A stretch of DNA of 64,000 nucleotides from Auricularia sp. M13 (Eukaryota > Basidiomycota > Agaricomycetes > Auriculariales > Auriculariaceae), in NCBI GenBank assembly GCA_037042915.1, contig CM073194.1:2108001-2172000 (forward strand), written 5' to 3'. A model generated the notes under the pieces. It did no database searches. It had not been told where the DNA came from and worked only from the letters and a program-made list of their open reading frames with translations. Position numbers and translations under genes: made by a program. This document shows, piece by piece, positions 44,720-56,163 of this stretch (positions within the stretch are counted from its first letter, which is position 1; each line of letters begins with the position of its first letter).

Positions 44720-46732
44720 CACTTGTGCGGCACTGTGCAGCACCCTACCACCACACCAGCCCAGCACCCCAACAACACATTATGGACATATCTCATGGTT
44801 TGGATGTGCACCCCCACACCCTCTGACCATGCTATACTCAATGGTTTCAAGCAGGGAGGTTGCTAGATGCCTGGGCACCAATGCGCGGCATGCGCGGCAC
44901 TTCTCCTGCTGGGTTTGAAATGTGCGGCACCCCTTGCTGCTTCAACCACAGCTTCTGTAGTTCTGAAACTTGTCCAGAGCATCATATTAGACTTATATGA
45001 TCCACATATAGTCAAGAAATAGTGTTGGATTGTGTTAGTTCATGAGATGTGGTTGAGGGGTAAAACTGCCCCTTTACCACCCAAGCCCAGTGCACACCCA
45101 AAACACCATTTAGGCATCCACTATGGACTGGACTAGCTGGGACCAAGCTATGGAGCATGTCCAGACTGTTTGTAACACTACAGATGCTGCTGAGGGCACT
45201 GGGTGCACATGCGCGGCACGCGCGGCACTTCTACTGCTGGGTTTGAAATGCGCGGCACTCTCTCCTGCTCCAACCAAAGCTCCTGTAGTTCTGGAACTTG
45301 TTAATTCCATGTTATTACACTACTTTGTTGACAATGGTACAGCAGAAAGTCTCTAGGGTACCATGGATAACTCCAAATTGTCGAGGGGCAAAACAGCCAC
45401 TTTAACACCCGAGTCTGAGGCACACCCAAGACACCTTGTTGGCAACAAGATAAGGACTGGAATAGCTGAGATAGTACTATGGATCAAGTCTAGACTGTTT
45501 GGAAGACTTCAGGTCTTGTTGTGGGTGCAGGGTGCACATGTGCAGCACGTGCGGCACTTCTCCCACTGAGTTTGAAATGCGGGGCACTCTCCTCAACTCT
45601 CCCTAGGGCCTCTCTAGTTCTGAAACCTGTTCAGGTCATGCTATTGTGATTAAGGGGGGCTAAGGACACCACGAGAAGTGCATGCTATGAGTATTCAGGG
45701 GTGGAATACTAGGCACAGACCTGCCCACCAACTTGGCTGCCAGTACAAGAGCAGGCCAACTGATTCTGCACTTACTCTCACTATATCCCTGGCCCCCCTT
45801 AATCACAATAGCATGACCTGAACAGGTTTCAGAACTAGAGAGGCCCTAGGGAGAGTTGAGGAGAGTGCCCCGCATTTCAAACTCAGTGGGAGAAGTGCCG
45901 CACGTGCTGCACATGTGCACCCTGCACCCACAACAAGACCTGAAGTCTTCCAAACAGTCTAGACTTGATCCATAGTACTATCTCAGCTATTCCAGTCCTT
46001 ATCTTGTTGCCAACAAGGTGTCTTGGGTGTGCCTCAGACTCGGGTGTTAAAGTGGCTGTTTTGCCCCTCGACAATTTGGAGTTATCCATGGTACCCTAGA
46101 GACTTTCTGCTGTACCATTGTCAACAAAGTAGTGTAATAACATGGAATTAACAAGTTCCAGAACTACAGGAGCTTTGGTTGGAGCAGGAGAGAGTGCCGC
46201 GCATTTCAAACCCAGCAGTAGAAGTGCCGCGCGTGCCGCGCATGTGCACCCAGTGCCCTCAGCAGCATCTGTAGTGTTACAAACAGTCTGGACATGCTCC
46301 ATAGCTTGGTCCCAGCTAGTCCAGTCCATAGTGGATGCCTAAATGGTGTTTTGGGTGTGCACTGGGCTTGGGTGGTAAAGGGGCAGTTTTACCCCTCAAC
46401 CACATCTCATGAACTAACACAATCCAACACTATTTCTTGACTATATGTGGATCATATAAGTCTAATATGATGCTCTGGACAAGTTTCAGAACTACAGAAG
46501 CTGTGGTTGAAGCAGCAAGGGGTGCCGCACATTTCAAACCCAGCAGGAGAAGTGCCGCGCATGCCGCGCATTGGTGCCCAGGCATCTAGCAACCTCCCTG
46601 CTTGAAACCATTGAGTATAGCATGGTCAGAGGGTGTGGGGGTGCACATCCAAACCATGAGATATGTCCATAATGTGTTGTTGGGGTGCTGGGCTGGTGTG
46701 GTGGTAGGGTGCTGCACAGTGCCGCACAAGTG
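44720..46732. repeat. 2.0-kb palindrome: 941-base arms around a 131-base spacer
   Basis: 44720-45660 is the reverse complement of 45792-46732. Every matching pair checked has coordinates adding to 91452, so there are no indels, and the small ORFs in the two arms translate identically. The spacer is 45661-45791. Each arm contains three diverged tandem units of about 326 bases, each with GCGCGGCA and CTGGGTTTGAAATG words (about 44880, 45207 and 45530). Further out, GTTTTGCCGCGCGTGC at about 44505 and its inverted copy ending at 46934 may mark older ends. No protein is recognised. Possible foldback element or recent inverted duplication. Confidence 0.9.
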
Positions 46733-47071
46733 GCTGTACACTGCTGCGCCACAGCCACATACTTTTTTTTGATAGTCCTCCCAATACTTGAGGAACTCTT
46801 TCCCTCACATGGTGTCTGGAGAGGGCTCAGTTTTCCCTGCTGATTGATCTTTCAAAATCTGCTTTAGCTGCAATAATCATGGAGATATGGCCTGCCCACC
46901 ACTGCGCGGCACATGCGCAGCACGCGCGGCAAAACCTCCTCGCCCGAGTGTGCGAGCAGAGTCTCCTCTGCCAGACTGATGGTGAGGAGTCTGTTTGGAG
47001 CGTAGCGGAATGACCCGGCCGAATGGCCCCTCTTCCAACCACCGCGACGTGCAATGCGCCATTCCACCCAC

Positions 47072-48811
47072 ATGTCGCTGCCAGCGTCCACTGACCGCTG
47101 GAAAAGGAAAGTCAATATTTGCCTAGTAGAAATGTATACTAATGTAGCACTCAGCCTCGCCAATCTCCCTCACGACCTCTTGACTGCCATTTGTGACCTG
47201 CTGGATGTCAAACTGGTGTTCCCCATCACGACGGTTGCACGATTCGAGAGGCATACAGAAGAGGGCTTCCACCGCTTACCGAAATACAAGGCAACACTCA
47301 TTGCTCTCTCAATGACCTGCAAACTGCTGCGACAAATATGTAGCCCTTACATCTTCAGGGCTAGCATGCTGGACGTCGAGCCGGATTTTGCATGCTTACC
47401 TGCTCCTGTTACTGTTTACACACGGTGTGTTATTCGTGCTCGGTAATGCCAGACTCATAGTGTTCTAGGCGTTTGTATATCGGTGGGGTGCAGATGGACG
47501 CCGAGCAGTTTCGAGCCGCGGTCAAATCGTTGTGCCAGCTCCGAGAAGCTTATGTCCATCAATCCGGTATATTTATACCTGCACTGCTCGAGCATCCTAC
47601 TCTGCAGATCCTGAGCGTGCGAAATGCTCACAACGCAACCACGGCGCCGCTTGGAACCATCGCCGCGCCACTTCGGGTGTTGCGAATGTATTTCCCTCGC
47701 CGTCTCCAGCCGCCACCTCGCTCCCGCGATGACATTCCGCATGAAAAGCGGTGGTTAAGGACCGTTTTACGCCACGTCCGGCACACGCTGGAAGAGTTAT
47801 TCATTCCAGGCGAGTCTACCGACGTTTCCTTCCTCGCGTCACAGTCGTGGCCTTGCTTGCGCGAGCTGGTCATCTTTGGTGAATGTCCCGATCTCAACGT
47901 ACCGCTACTGGACCTGTTCGGCATGCTTCCGCGGCTCCGCGCGTTTACCTTTGCGCCTGTCCACGCCAGCCATCGCCCTCCTGTAATCATCTGGCCGCGC
48001 AAGCACCTGACGACCTCCTATCCAGACATCTCAGGTCTTCGACGGATTTCCATCTCCTCGCCGAGCGAGGACGATGAGATCTTCATTCACCTTCCCATTG
48101 AACTGCACGAACTCGCCCTGCGCGACACACCACGCTTCTATCGGAGACACCGCTTCCCTCCTGGTGGCGCTTCAGGGACGGCCTTCTTCTCTGGAATCCT
48201 ATCGTGCAGTTCTGCTCTTCGCATCTTCCACAAATTGCACGCGCCCAGTCTCGTCAGCCTTGAACTCGTTGTAATCGAAGATCCTCGCGAGCTGGAGATG
48301 CTATCCTACATCTCCGCGGCGTGTCCCAAGCTGGCATCGCTTGAATTGCACAGGTACCGCGACGCCGCTGATTGGCACGCCGTGCACAACGCCCCGCCCA
48401 CAATTTCACTGGTGCGTATTTATTCCCCGAGCGTAACGTCCACTTGACCGTCATGCACAGACTAGGCTAGCGGCAGCTCTGAGCGAATTCAAAGCATTGA
48501 GCACTTTACGGCTGAACTTCGAGTTCCCGAAAGCCGAGCTCCAGATCGAAGGCTTCTACCCATCATTGGATCACGCCGAGCAGCTTATTGAGCGCGCAGC
48601 GCGCACGGTGGCCGAGCATCTTCCCTGGCTGGACACGATATGCATGCTCGGCTGGCGTGGATCAGCGACACTCCGCGGGTGGACGATGTGGGCTGTCAAC
48701 GAGCGGGATGGTGCGCTGACGCTCGACCACGTTGATTTCTACTGGTGAGTCGATCGAGTCACCTGTTCACTTCAAGACAACGGCTGACCATGCTTCAGGC
48801 TGGATATGTGA
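47072..48811 (+). CDS. F-box/LRR-like protein, family A copy 2
   Basis: Four exons (47072-47424, 47469-48411, 48461-48744, 48799-48811) give 530 residues. The ATG at 47072 (MSLPASTDRWKRK) is preferred because it is the first start shared with copy A4; an ATG at 47054 is also in frame. The F-box is LANLPHDLLTAICDLLDVK, about residues 29-47. The body has the family's leucine-rich stretches (HTLEELFIPGESTDVSFL, LPRLRAFTFAPVHASHRPP, CPKLASLELHRYRDAADW). The last exon is 13 bases encoding LDM-stop; its 5' splice site overlaps an in-frame TGA. Intact and probably functional. The 2-kb palindrome ends 340 bases upstream. Confidence 0.8.
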
Positions 48812-49052
48812 AGAAGAGCGTAACTTATCCTTGTGTGAACCATTTCACCATGAATAGTAGCCATAAGCCCGAGTCTGTATGTATGTGCTGGTCTGCGCTT
48901 CCGTATGCGAGCAGCTTTTGAGGATGTCGACGCATTGACCAGAACCGGACACGAGCGTGACACAGGTCAAGCCAGCGGGTTCGGGAGTCGCCGATACTGG
49001 CTTCTCCTCGAACCACGTAGCCGCCAACATCGTGTGCCAAGGTACCCGTCAC

Positions 49053-50817
49053 ATGATGGAGCGAGCCATTGAACGCGATACCAGGTATGTGTCTATGCTG
49101 TTCACGAAATCTTGCGTCGTCTTGAGCCGGAGCAGCAGCAGCCTATCGAATCTACCGCATGATGTCCTCCATAGGATCTTCGCTCGGCTCAAGGACAAAG
49201 CATGGCTTCCACTTACTAGCGTGTCTCGCTTCGAGGACCACTTTAATTCCAGAATACTTGGTGGCGGATTTTCGGAAACATCTCTCCTAAGCCTCTCTGT
49301 GACCTGCAAAGCCCTTCGACGCGCGTGCCTGCCGCGAATGTTCGCATTCGTCCATCTTTACGACCAGGCACTGGACGAATCGTTACGGTCTATCTTCGTA
49401 TATACAAGGTATTTATATTCGATTTCCATCTTTGAACCGACTAACATCCTGACAGGCGCGTCTTGGTGGACGGCACCCCTGAACAATTTTCGGAATTCAT
49501 GGGTTTAGCGCCGAATATCCGCGAGACTTACTTCAGGCAATCCGCCCCACCCCTGTCGCCAGTCTTGCAGTCGGAGACCCACGAGGTCATCGCCGTTTCG
49601 AAAGCTCGCTCGTTTCAGCATTGTCTTCCTCTGGTGCCGGTTCGTGCTCCATTGCGTGTCTTTCGCATGTGTGTACCCGACCGTCATTTTCGCCCTGGCT
49701 CGGAGGTCGATCTATCAGGAGAGAAGATGTGGCTGGAAGCCTTCCTACCCCGAGTCAGGTCCAGCCTCGAAATCCTCGTTTTGCGCACGCAGTCTACCCG
49801 ATTTTCCCTCCTTGCAGAGGCGTCCTGGCCGCATCTCCGCGAATTGGTGCTGTACGGCGTTTGTCCCCCGGTGGATGTCTCGCTCCTGCGCATCTTTGAG
49901 ATGATGCCCAATCTACGCGCGTTTTCCTGTACCGCCGCTGTGCGCTACAGCCAGCCTCCGCTAATCATGTGGCCGGAGAACGCGCCTGAAACGCCCGACA
50001 TCTCACGGTTGCGTCGCTTCGCCATGTCATCTCCTTCTTCAAAGGACCGCATTTTTGCGCATCTACCAGCAGAGCTTGAGGAACTCTCGCTTCGAGATGC
50101 ACCGCGCTTCTATGAGCGTAGGCGGTATCCAGGCTTCGGGCATAGCATCGACGGGAACTTCAGACCTGGCGTACCGACATGCGGCGAGGCTCTCTCGATC
50201 TTCCAAGCTTTGCGCTGCTCAGCATTGGTGCATCTCGAGCTCGTAGTCATCGAGGACCTCCGCGAATTGGACCTGCTGGCGCACATCGCGGGCGCGTGTC
50301 CTCGGCTTGTTTTCCTCGAGTTCCACTGCTATCGCGACGTCTCAGAATACGATGACCTCCTGGATCACCCGCTGCTGTTCAGTCTTGTGAGTCTTTCCCG
50401 CCTCTTGAGCCCACATTTCCTGCGACTGACTTGTGTCCTATTTTACCCAGAACGACCTCGGACGTGCACTCTCGGCATTCACGGCGCTGCGCGATCTACG
50501 GTTGAACATCGACACGCCCTGGGTCCAGGCCACCCCGTCCGTGTATTGCGAGCCCCAGTCTTATGATCGGGTTGACGCTGCCAAGGCAATCGCTCAGATT
50601 GTCGCCGAGGCCGTTCCGTGGTTGCATACCATCACAGTCCTCACTCGCGACAGCACGAGACTTCCGGAATGGGTCCTATGGTCCGTTCGCGATCTCGGCG
50701 ACGTAGTCGAGCTGGAACGGCTCAAAATTAAGGATGCTGGGGATTACTACAAGACGTGAGCTGTCCTCGCGCTCGTCAGCTGGAATGATCTGATCTTGCC
50801 GCAGCATAGACGTCTAG
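49053..50817 (+). CDS. F-box/LRR-like protein, divergent family C
   Basis: Four exons (49053-49408, 49456-50386, 50451-50755, 50805-50817) join in frame to 534 residues, the same intron pattern as family A but with much lower identity. The F-box is LSNLPHDVLHRIFARLKDK. Leucine-rich stretches include WPHLRELVLYGVCPPVDVS, LPAELEELSLRDAPRFYERR and CPRLVFLEFHCYRDVSEYD. The terminal exon is again 13 bases (IDV-stop). The start could be 49053 or 49056. It lies head-to-tail after A2, pointing to an old tandem duplication. Confidence 0.75.
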
Positions 50818-51535
50818 TATCTATTCTCGCGGTTGCGAGTATACACTTGCAGCGTGATCGTCGGCTCCGTCGATCAGCACCACGGGCAGTACGCGAGGCC
50901 ACTGCCGTTGGTAGCGTTTATTATTCATATCCAGGTGTTAAATGTTACACGCGATCCTATCACTGCTATGCGTGACGTATGCGGCGGATTATACGGTTCT
51001 TGCATTGTCGGAACTCGCGTCCCACAATTCCTGAATTTCGTGGTTGACGACCGCAGATTGAAGCTACGAGAAATCGTCCGCGCGTAATGCATGGTGATCT
51101 AGACCATGTGGAACGTCAGCGCACGGTTGGTGAAAGGTCTCGATGGAAGCTCGCGTACATAATTATACCCCCTAAATTATCTGACTCCACTTGGATGCTG
51201 TCGCTTTCGCGCTGCGCACTCGATGAGGATCCAGCTGTTCGAAAGTAAGATTTATTGTTAAAATACCCGGTGCGATCTTGCCGGCATTAAGTCAAGCTTA
51301 CAACAAGAGCAGGTCTTTCTCCGAAGCAGATCTGTACCTGCAGGTTTTCCGGACGAGCAACACTTCTGGGAAGAAGCTCGTGATGCAAAAACCCGGCCGG
51401 CCGGTTGATGCCGCCACTCTTCCGCCCACTGCAACGCGGGGACGCACGAGTCTGCCCTCGTACCGCATATTATGTCCGCCGAATGCGGGATCTGGCAAGT
51501 CGATTGCTGCTGTAGAACTGTAGACTGATATATCA
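50818..51535. other. Intergenic, no gene seen
   Basis: It contains short ORFs only and shows no similarity by eye to the promoters of the other family A copies. Confidence 0.4.
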
Positions 51536-53198
51536 CTCAGCCTCGCCAATCTCCCTGACGACATCTTGACCGCCATAAGTTTGCGATATACTGGATGTCA
51601 AACTATTCTTCCCTATCACGACGGTCGCACGATTTGAGAAGCATACAGAAGAGGGCTTTCACTACGTACCGAAGTACAAGGCGACACTAATTGCTCTCTC
51701 AATGACCTGCAAATTGCTGCGACAAATCTGCCGCCCTTACATCTTCAGGGCTACCATGCTGGACGTCGAACAGGATCCTGCACGTCTGCCGCATCCTGTC
51801 ACTCTTTACACGCGGTGTGTCACTCGTGAACGCTGACTCCGGTCTGATATTATCTTTAGGCGTTTGTATATTGACGGCATAAAGATGAACGCCGAGCGAT
51901 TTCGAGCCGCGGTCAGGTCGTTGACCAACCTCCGAGAAGCTTACGTCTCTGAATCCGGCATATTCCTACCTGCGCTGCTCGAGAATCCTACCCTAGAGGT
52001 CCTCAGCGTGTGCGATGCTCAGAATGCAGCCGCGGTCGCGCCGCTTGGAACCATCGCCGCCCCGCCTCGAGTGCTGCGAATGTATTTCCCTCGCCGTATC
52101 CAGCCGCCGCCTCGCTCCCGCGATGATATTCCGCATGAAAAGCGGTGGTTAAGGACCGTTTTGCACACGCCCGGCACACGCTGGAACAGCTATTCATTCC
52201 GGGCGAGTTCACCGACGTTGCCTTCCTCGCGTCACAGTCGTGGCCTTGCTTGCGCGAGTTGGTCATCTTTGGTGAATGTCCCGATCTCAACGTACCGCTA
52301 CTGGACCTGTTCGGCATGATTCCACGGCTCCGCGCGTTCACCTTTGCGCCTGTCCACGCCAGCCATCGCCCTTCCGTGCTCATCTGGCCGCGCAAGCACC
52401 TGACGACCTTCGATCCAGACACCACTCGTCTTCGACGCGTTTCCATCTCCTTTCCGAGCGAGGACGACGAAATCGTCATTCGCCTTCCCACCGAGCTGCG
52501 CGAACTCGCCCTGCGCGACACACCACGGTTCTATCGGAGACACCGCTTCCCCCCTGATGGCGCTTCAGGGACCGCTTTCTTCTCTGGCATCCTATCGTGC
52601 AGCTCTGCTCTTCGCATCTTTCACAAATTGCACGCGCCGAGCCTCGTCCGCCTCGAACTCGTCGTCATGGAGGATCCTCGCGAGCTGGAGATGCTACATC
52701 GCCGCGGCGTGTCCCAAGCTAGCATCGCTTGAATTGCACAGATACCGCGACGCCGCTGATTGGCACGCTGTCGACAACGCCCCGCCCACAATTTCACTGG
52801 TGCGCATCATTCCCCGTGCTTAACGTCCTCATTGACCGTCGGGCGCAGAGCGCTGGCCGAGTTCAAAGCCCTGCGTACTCTGCGGCTAGACTTCGAGTTC
52901 CCGGAAGCCGAGCTCCAGATCGAAGGCTTCTACCCGTCATTTGATCACTCCCTGCAGCTTATCGAGCGCGCAGCGCGTACGGGGGCCGAGCATCTACCCT
53001 GGCTGGACACGATATCATTATGCATGCTCGGCCGGCGCGGATCAGCGACACTCCGCGGGTGGACGATGTGGGCTGTCGAGGAGCAGGATGGCGTGCTGAC
53101 GCTCGACCACGTTGATTTTTACTGGTGAGTCTATCGAGTCAACTGTTCACTGCTATCACCGTAATAGCGGTTGACCATGCTTCAGGTTTGATATGTAA
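51536..53198 (+). pseudogene. F-box family A copy 3, decayed
   Basis: The whole copy is alignable to A2 and A4 but disrupted. Extra bases (AAGT) within the F-box near 51592 shift the frame. A single-base loss near 52165 (GCACACGCCC versus GCACCACGTC in A4) shifts it again. A loss of about five bases near 52694 removes the SY of MLSYIAA. The flanking introns and the last exon (DHVDFYW then FDM-stop) are still recognisable. The sequence is closest to A1 in the first exon and to A4 towards the 3' end, which hints at gene conversion. Confidence 0.8.
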
Positions 53199-53833
53199 AG
53201 TACAGCATAGTTTGTCCCTGTCGCCGGAATGATTGAAACATTATCGTTTCCCCGCTCATATTTCTGACACAGCTATCCCTTCCTGCAGGTAAGTGCACTC
53301 GGACAAGATGCAGATCAACCTCACGCTCCTAACGCTCGGGCTCATGTTCGTCGCGGTTCTCAGCATTCTACGCCGCGCGCGACTGCGGCAGCCTGCAGAC
53401 ACTCGTGGAATGCACTGCCCGGCTCAGCCTTTCCGCGCATGAAAAGTACCCTCAGCGCAGAGGAGGGCCACGCCGAGCGCGGTCCGATCCTCGCCGATGC
53501 GCCTCGCGCCGACGTTCTACAGACGTCGCGGTATCGTATTTCTGCTCCTTCTCTCGTACGTCTCGTCGTTTTACTGTGACTAGGAATGATTTGAGGATGC
53601 CCTAACAGGTACTTTAATCGGATCGCGCATCTATGTGCAGAGCCCGCCGGACGCGCATGTACCACGGCGACGTGCTGTCGTGGCTAGGGCGCCATCAGCT
53701 CGTGGTACAACATCGCAGTGCGTCGTCCGCATGTCTGTCACAGCCCAATTCGTGCGTCACCCACCATTTCTTCTCATCTCTGTGCTAACATCCGGACGAG
53801 GTGGCCTCCGCCGTTGACCTGAGCAGTACTCAG
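53199..53833. other. Intergenic, one short membrane-type ORF
   Basis: A 43-codon ORF at 53308 (MQINLTLLTLGLMFVAVLSI) encodes one hydrophobic segment, but no continuation with clear splice sites was found. Nothing else is recognised. Confidence 0.35.
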
Positions 53834-54310
53834 GACGACGCCGTTGAGTTGGAAAGTGTATTCACGCCACATTGAACGGACGAGCAGTGTTCCGGTTGTT
53901 CATAACTTTGTTTATTCAGAAAATAAAGCATGTACAGTAACAGCATTATGTTATTGTAAGAAGGGTTGGCGGTATTGCATACCGTGGCGGTGACGCCATG
54001 TTGAACATAATCGGTACAGATTCCACGACTAGTACAAGGGCCACAGCGGTGAAGCTCGATTCTGGCTATAGGGCAATGGCAGCTGGATTTCGTGGCGCCG
54101 GCGGCGGCATATCTGTTGTCGTCGGAGCATGACGGAAAAAGGCGCGTGGAAGGCGCACAGCAACGACGCCGAGCGCGCGGCGGACATAGTGCGCGACGAG
54201 ATGAGCGGCAGCGACAAGCGCTGGACCGCGGCGGCGTCGACGACGGTGACGAGCTCTGGTCGACGAGGGTGGGTAGGAGCGGCGGGCAAGTTCGACGGAC
54301 TGGGCGGGAC
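53834..54310 (+). repeat. Repeated segment of about 480 bases, copy 2 (uninterrupted)
   Basis: It matches 35538-35889 plus 41213-41325 and shows the site before copia insertion: GCGGACATAGTG at 54180-54191. It lies directly upstream of F-box A4. Confidence 0.8.
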
Positions 54311-54405
54311 GGTAGGTAGGGAGTCTGTTCGGAGCGTAGCGGAATGACCCGGCCGAATGGCCCCTCTTCCAACCATCGCGACGTGCGGTGCGCCATTCCA
54401 CCCAC

Positions 54406-56163
54406 ATGTCGCTGCCAGCGTCCACTGACCGCTGGAAAAGGAAAGTCAATATTTGCCTAGTAGAAATGTATACTAATGTAGCACTCAGCCTCGCCAATCT
54501 CCCTCACGACCTCTTGACTGCCATTTGTGACCTGCTGGATGTCAAACTGGTGTTCCCCATCACGACGGTTGCACGATTCGAGAGGCATACAGAAGAGGGC
54601 TTTCGCTGCCTACCAAAACACAAGGCGACACTCATTGCTCTCTCAATGACCTGCAAACTGCTGCGACAAATCTGTAGCCCTTACATCTTCAGGGCTAGCG
54701 TGCTGGACGTCGAGCTGGAATCCGCATGCTTGCCAGCTCCTGTTATTCTTTATACACGGTAAGCCGCTCGTACTTGCTAACGCCGACCTCATAGTGTTCT
54801 AGGCGTTTGTATATCGCTTGCGTACAGATGGACGCCCAGCAGTTTCGGGTCGCGGTCGAGTCGTTGTCCCAGCTCCGAGAAGCTTATGTCAATCAATCCG
54901 GTATATTTATACCTGCGCTGCTCGAGCAGCCTACTCTGCAGGTCCTCAGCGTGCGTGATGCTCACAAGGCAATTGTCGCGCCGCTTGGAACCATCGCCGC
55001 GCCGCTTCGGGTGCTGCGAATGTATTTCCCTCGCCGTCTCAGACCTCCGCCTCGCTCCCGCGACGATATCCCGCATGAAAAACGGTGGTTAAGGACCGTT
55101 TTGCACCACGTCCGGCACACGCTGGAAGAGCTATTCATTCCAGGCGAGTCCACCGACGTTGCCTTCCTCGCGTCACAGTCGTGGCCTTGCTTGCGCGAGT
55201 TGGTCATTTTTGGTGAATGTCCCGATCTCAACGTATCGTTGCTGGACCTCCTCTGCATGCTTCCTCAGCTCCGCGCGTTCACTTTTGCGCCTGTACACGT
55301 CAGCGATCGACGTCCCGTGCTCATCTGGCCGCCGAAGCCCCAGTCAACAGCATATCCAGACATCACTGGTCTTCAACGCATTTCCATCTCCTCTCCGAGC
55401 GAGGACGACGACATCTTTATTCACCTTCCCACCGAGCTGCGCGAACTCGCCCTGCGCGACACACCACGGTTCTATCGGAGACACCGCGTCCCCCCTGGTG
55501 GTGCTTCAGGGACCACTTTCTTCTCTGGCATCCTATCGTGCAGCTCTGCTCTTCGCATCTTTCACAAATTGCACGCGCCGAGCCTCGTCCGCCTCGAACT
55601 CGTCGTCATGGAGGATCCTCGCGAGCTGGAGATGCTATCATACATCGCCGCGTCGTGTCCCAAGCTGGCATCGCTCGAATTGCACAGGTACCGCGACGCC
55701 GCTGATTGGCACGCTGTCGACAATGCCCCGCCCACGATTTCACTGGTGCGCATCTATTCCTCATTCCCCGAGTGTAACGTCCACTTGACCGGCATGCGCA
55801 GACTAGACTAGCGGCAGCGCTGGCCGAGTTCAAAGCCTTGCGTACTCTGCGGCTGAACTTCGACTTCCCGGAAGCTGAGCTCCAGATCGAAGGCTTCTAC
55901 CCGTCATTTGATCACGCCCTGCAGCTTATCGAGCGCGCCGCGCGCACGGTGGCCGCGCATCTGCCCTGGCTAGACACGATATGCATGCTCGGCTGGCGCG
56001 GATCACCGACCGTCCGCGGGTGGATAATGTGGGCTGTCAGAGAGCGGGACGGCGTGCTTACGCTCGACAACCTTGATTTATACTGGTGAGCTTATCGAGT
56101 CTTTTGTTCACTCTGAGAGCTATCACACCTACGGCTGATTTATACTTCAGGCTGGATATGTAA
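54406..56163 (+). CDS. F-box/LRR-like protein, family A copy 4
   Basis: Four exons (54406-54758, 54803-55745, 55802-56085, 56151-56163) give 530 residues, exactly the length of A2. The start is MSLPASTDRWKRK; the further upstream in-frame codon here is GTG, which is why 54406 was chosen. The F-box (LANLPHDLLTAICDLLDVK) and leucine-rich body are intact. The terminal 13-base exon encodes LDM-stop. The region upstream, from about 54318, is nearly identical to that of A2 (GGAGCGTAGCGGAATGACC), so the duplication included the promoter. Confidence 0.8.

Noticed and set aside
45123-46342. Identical small ORFs (68, 77 and 66 codons) on both strands
   Set aside because: They are mirror images produced by the palindrome, and no conserved domain or splice pattern supports them.
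53830-54405. Long minus-strand ORF in the 480-base repeated segment, also open at 35.7 kb
   Set aside because: The two copies share it only because the DNA is repeated. It is Arg/Cys/Ser-rich without a domain.
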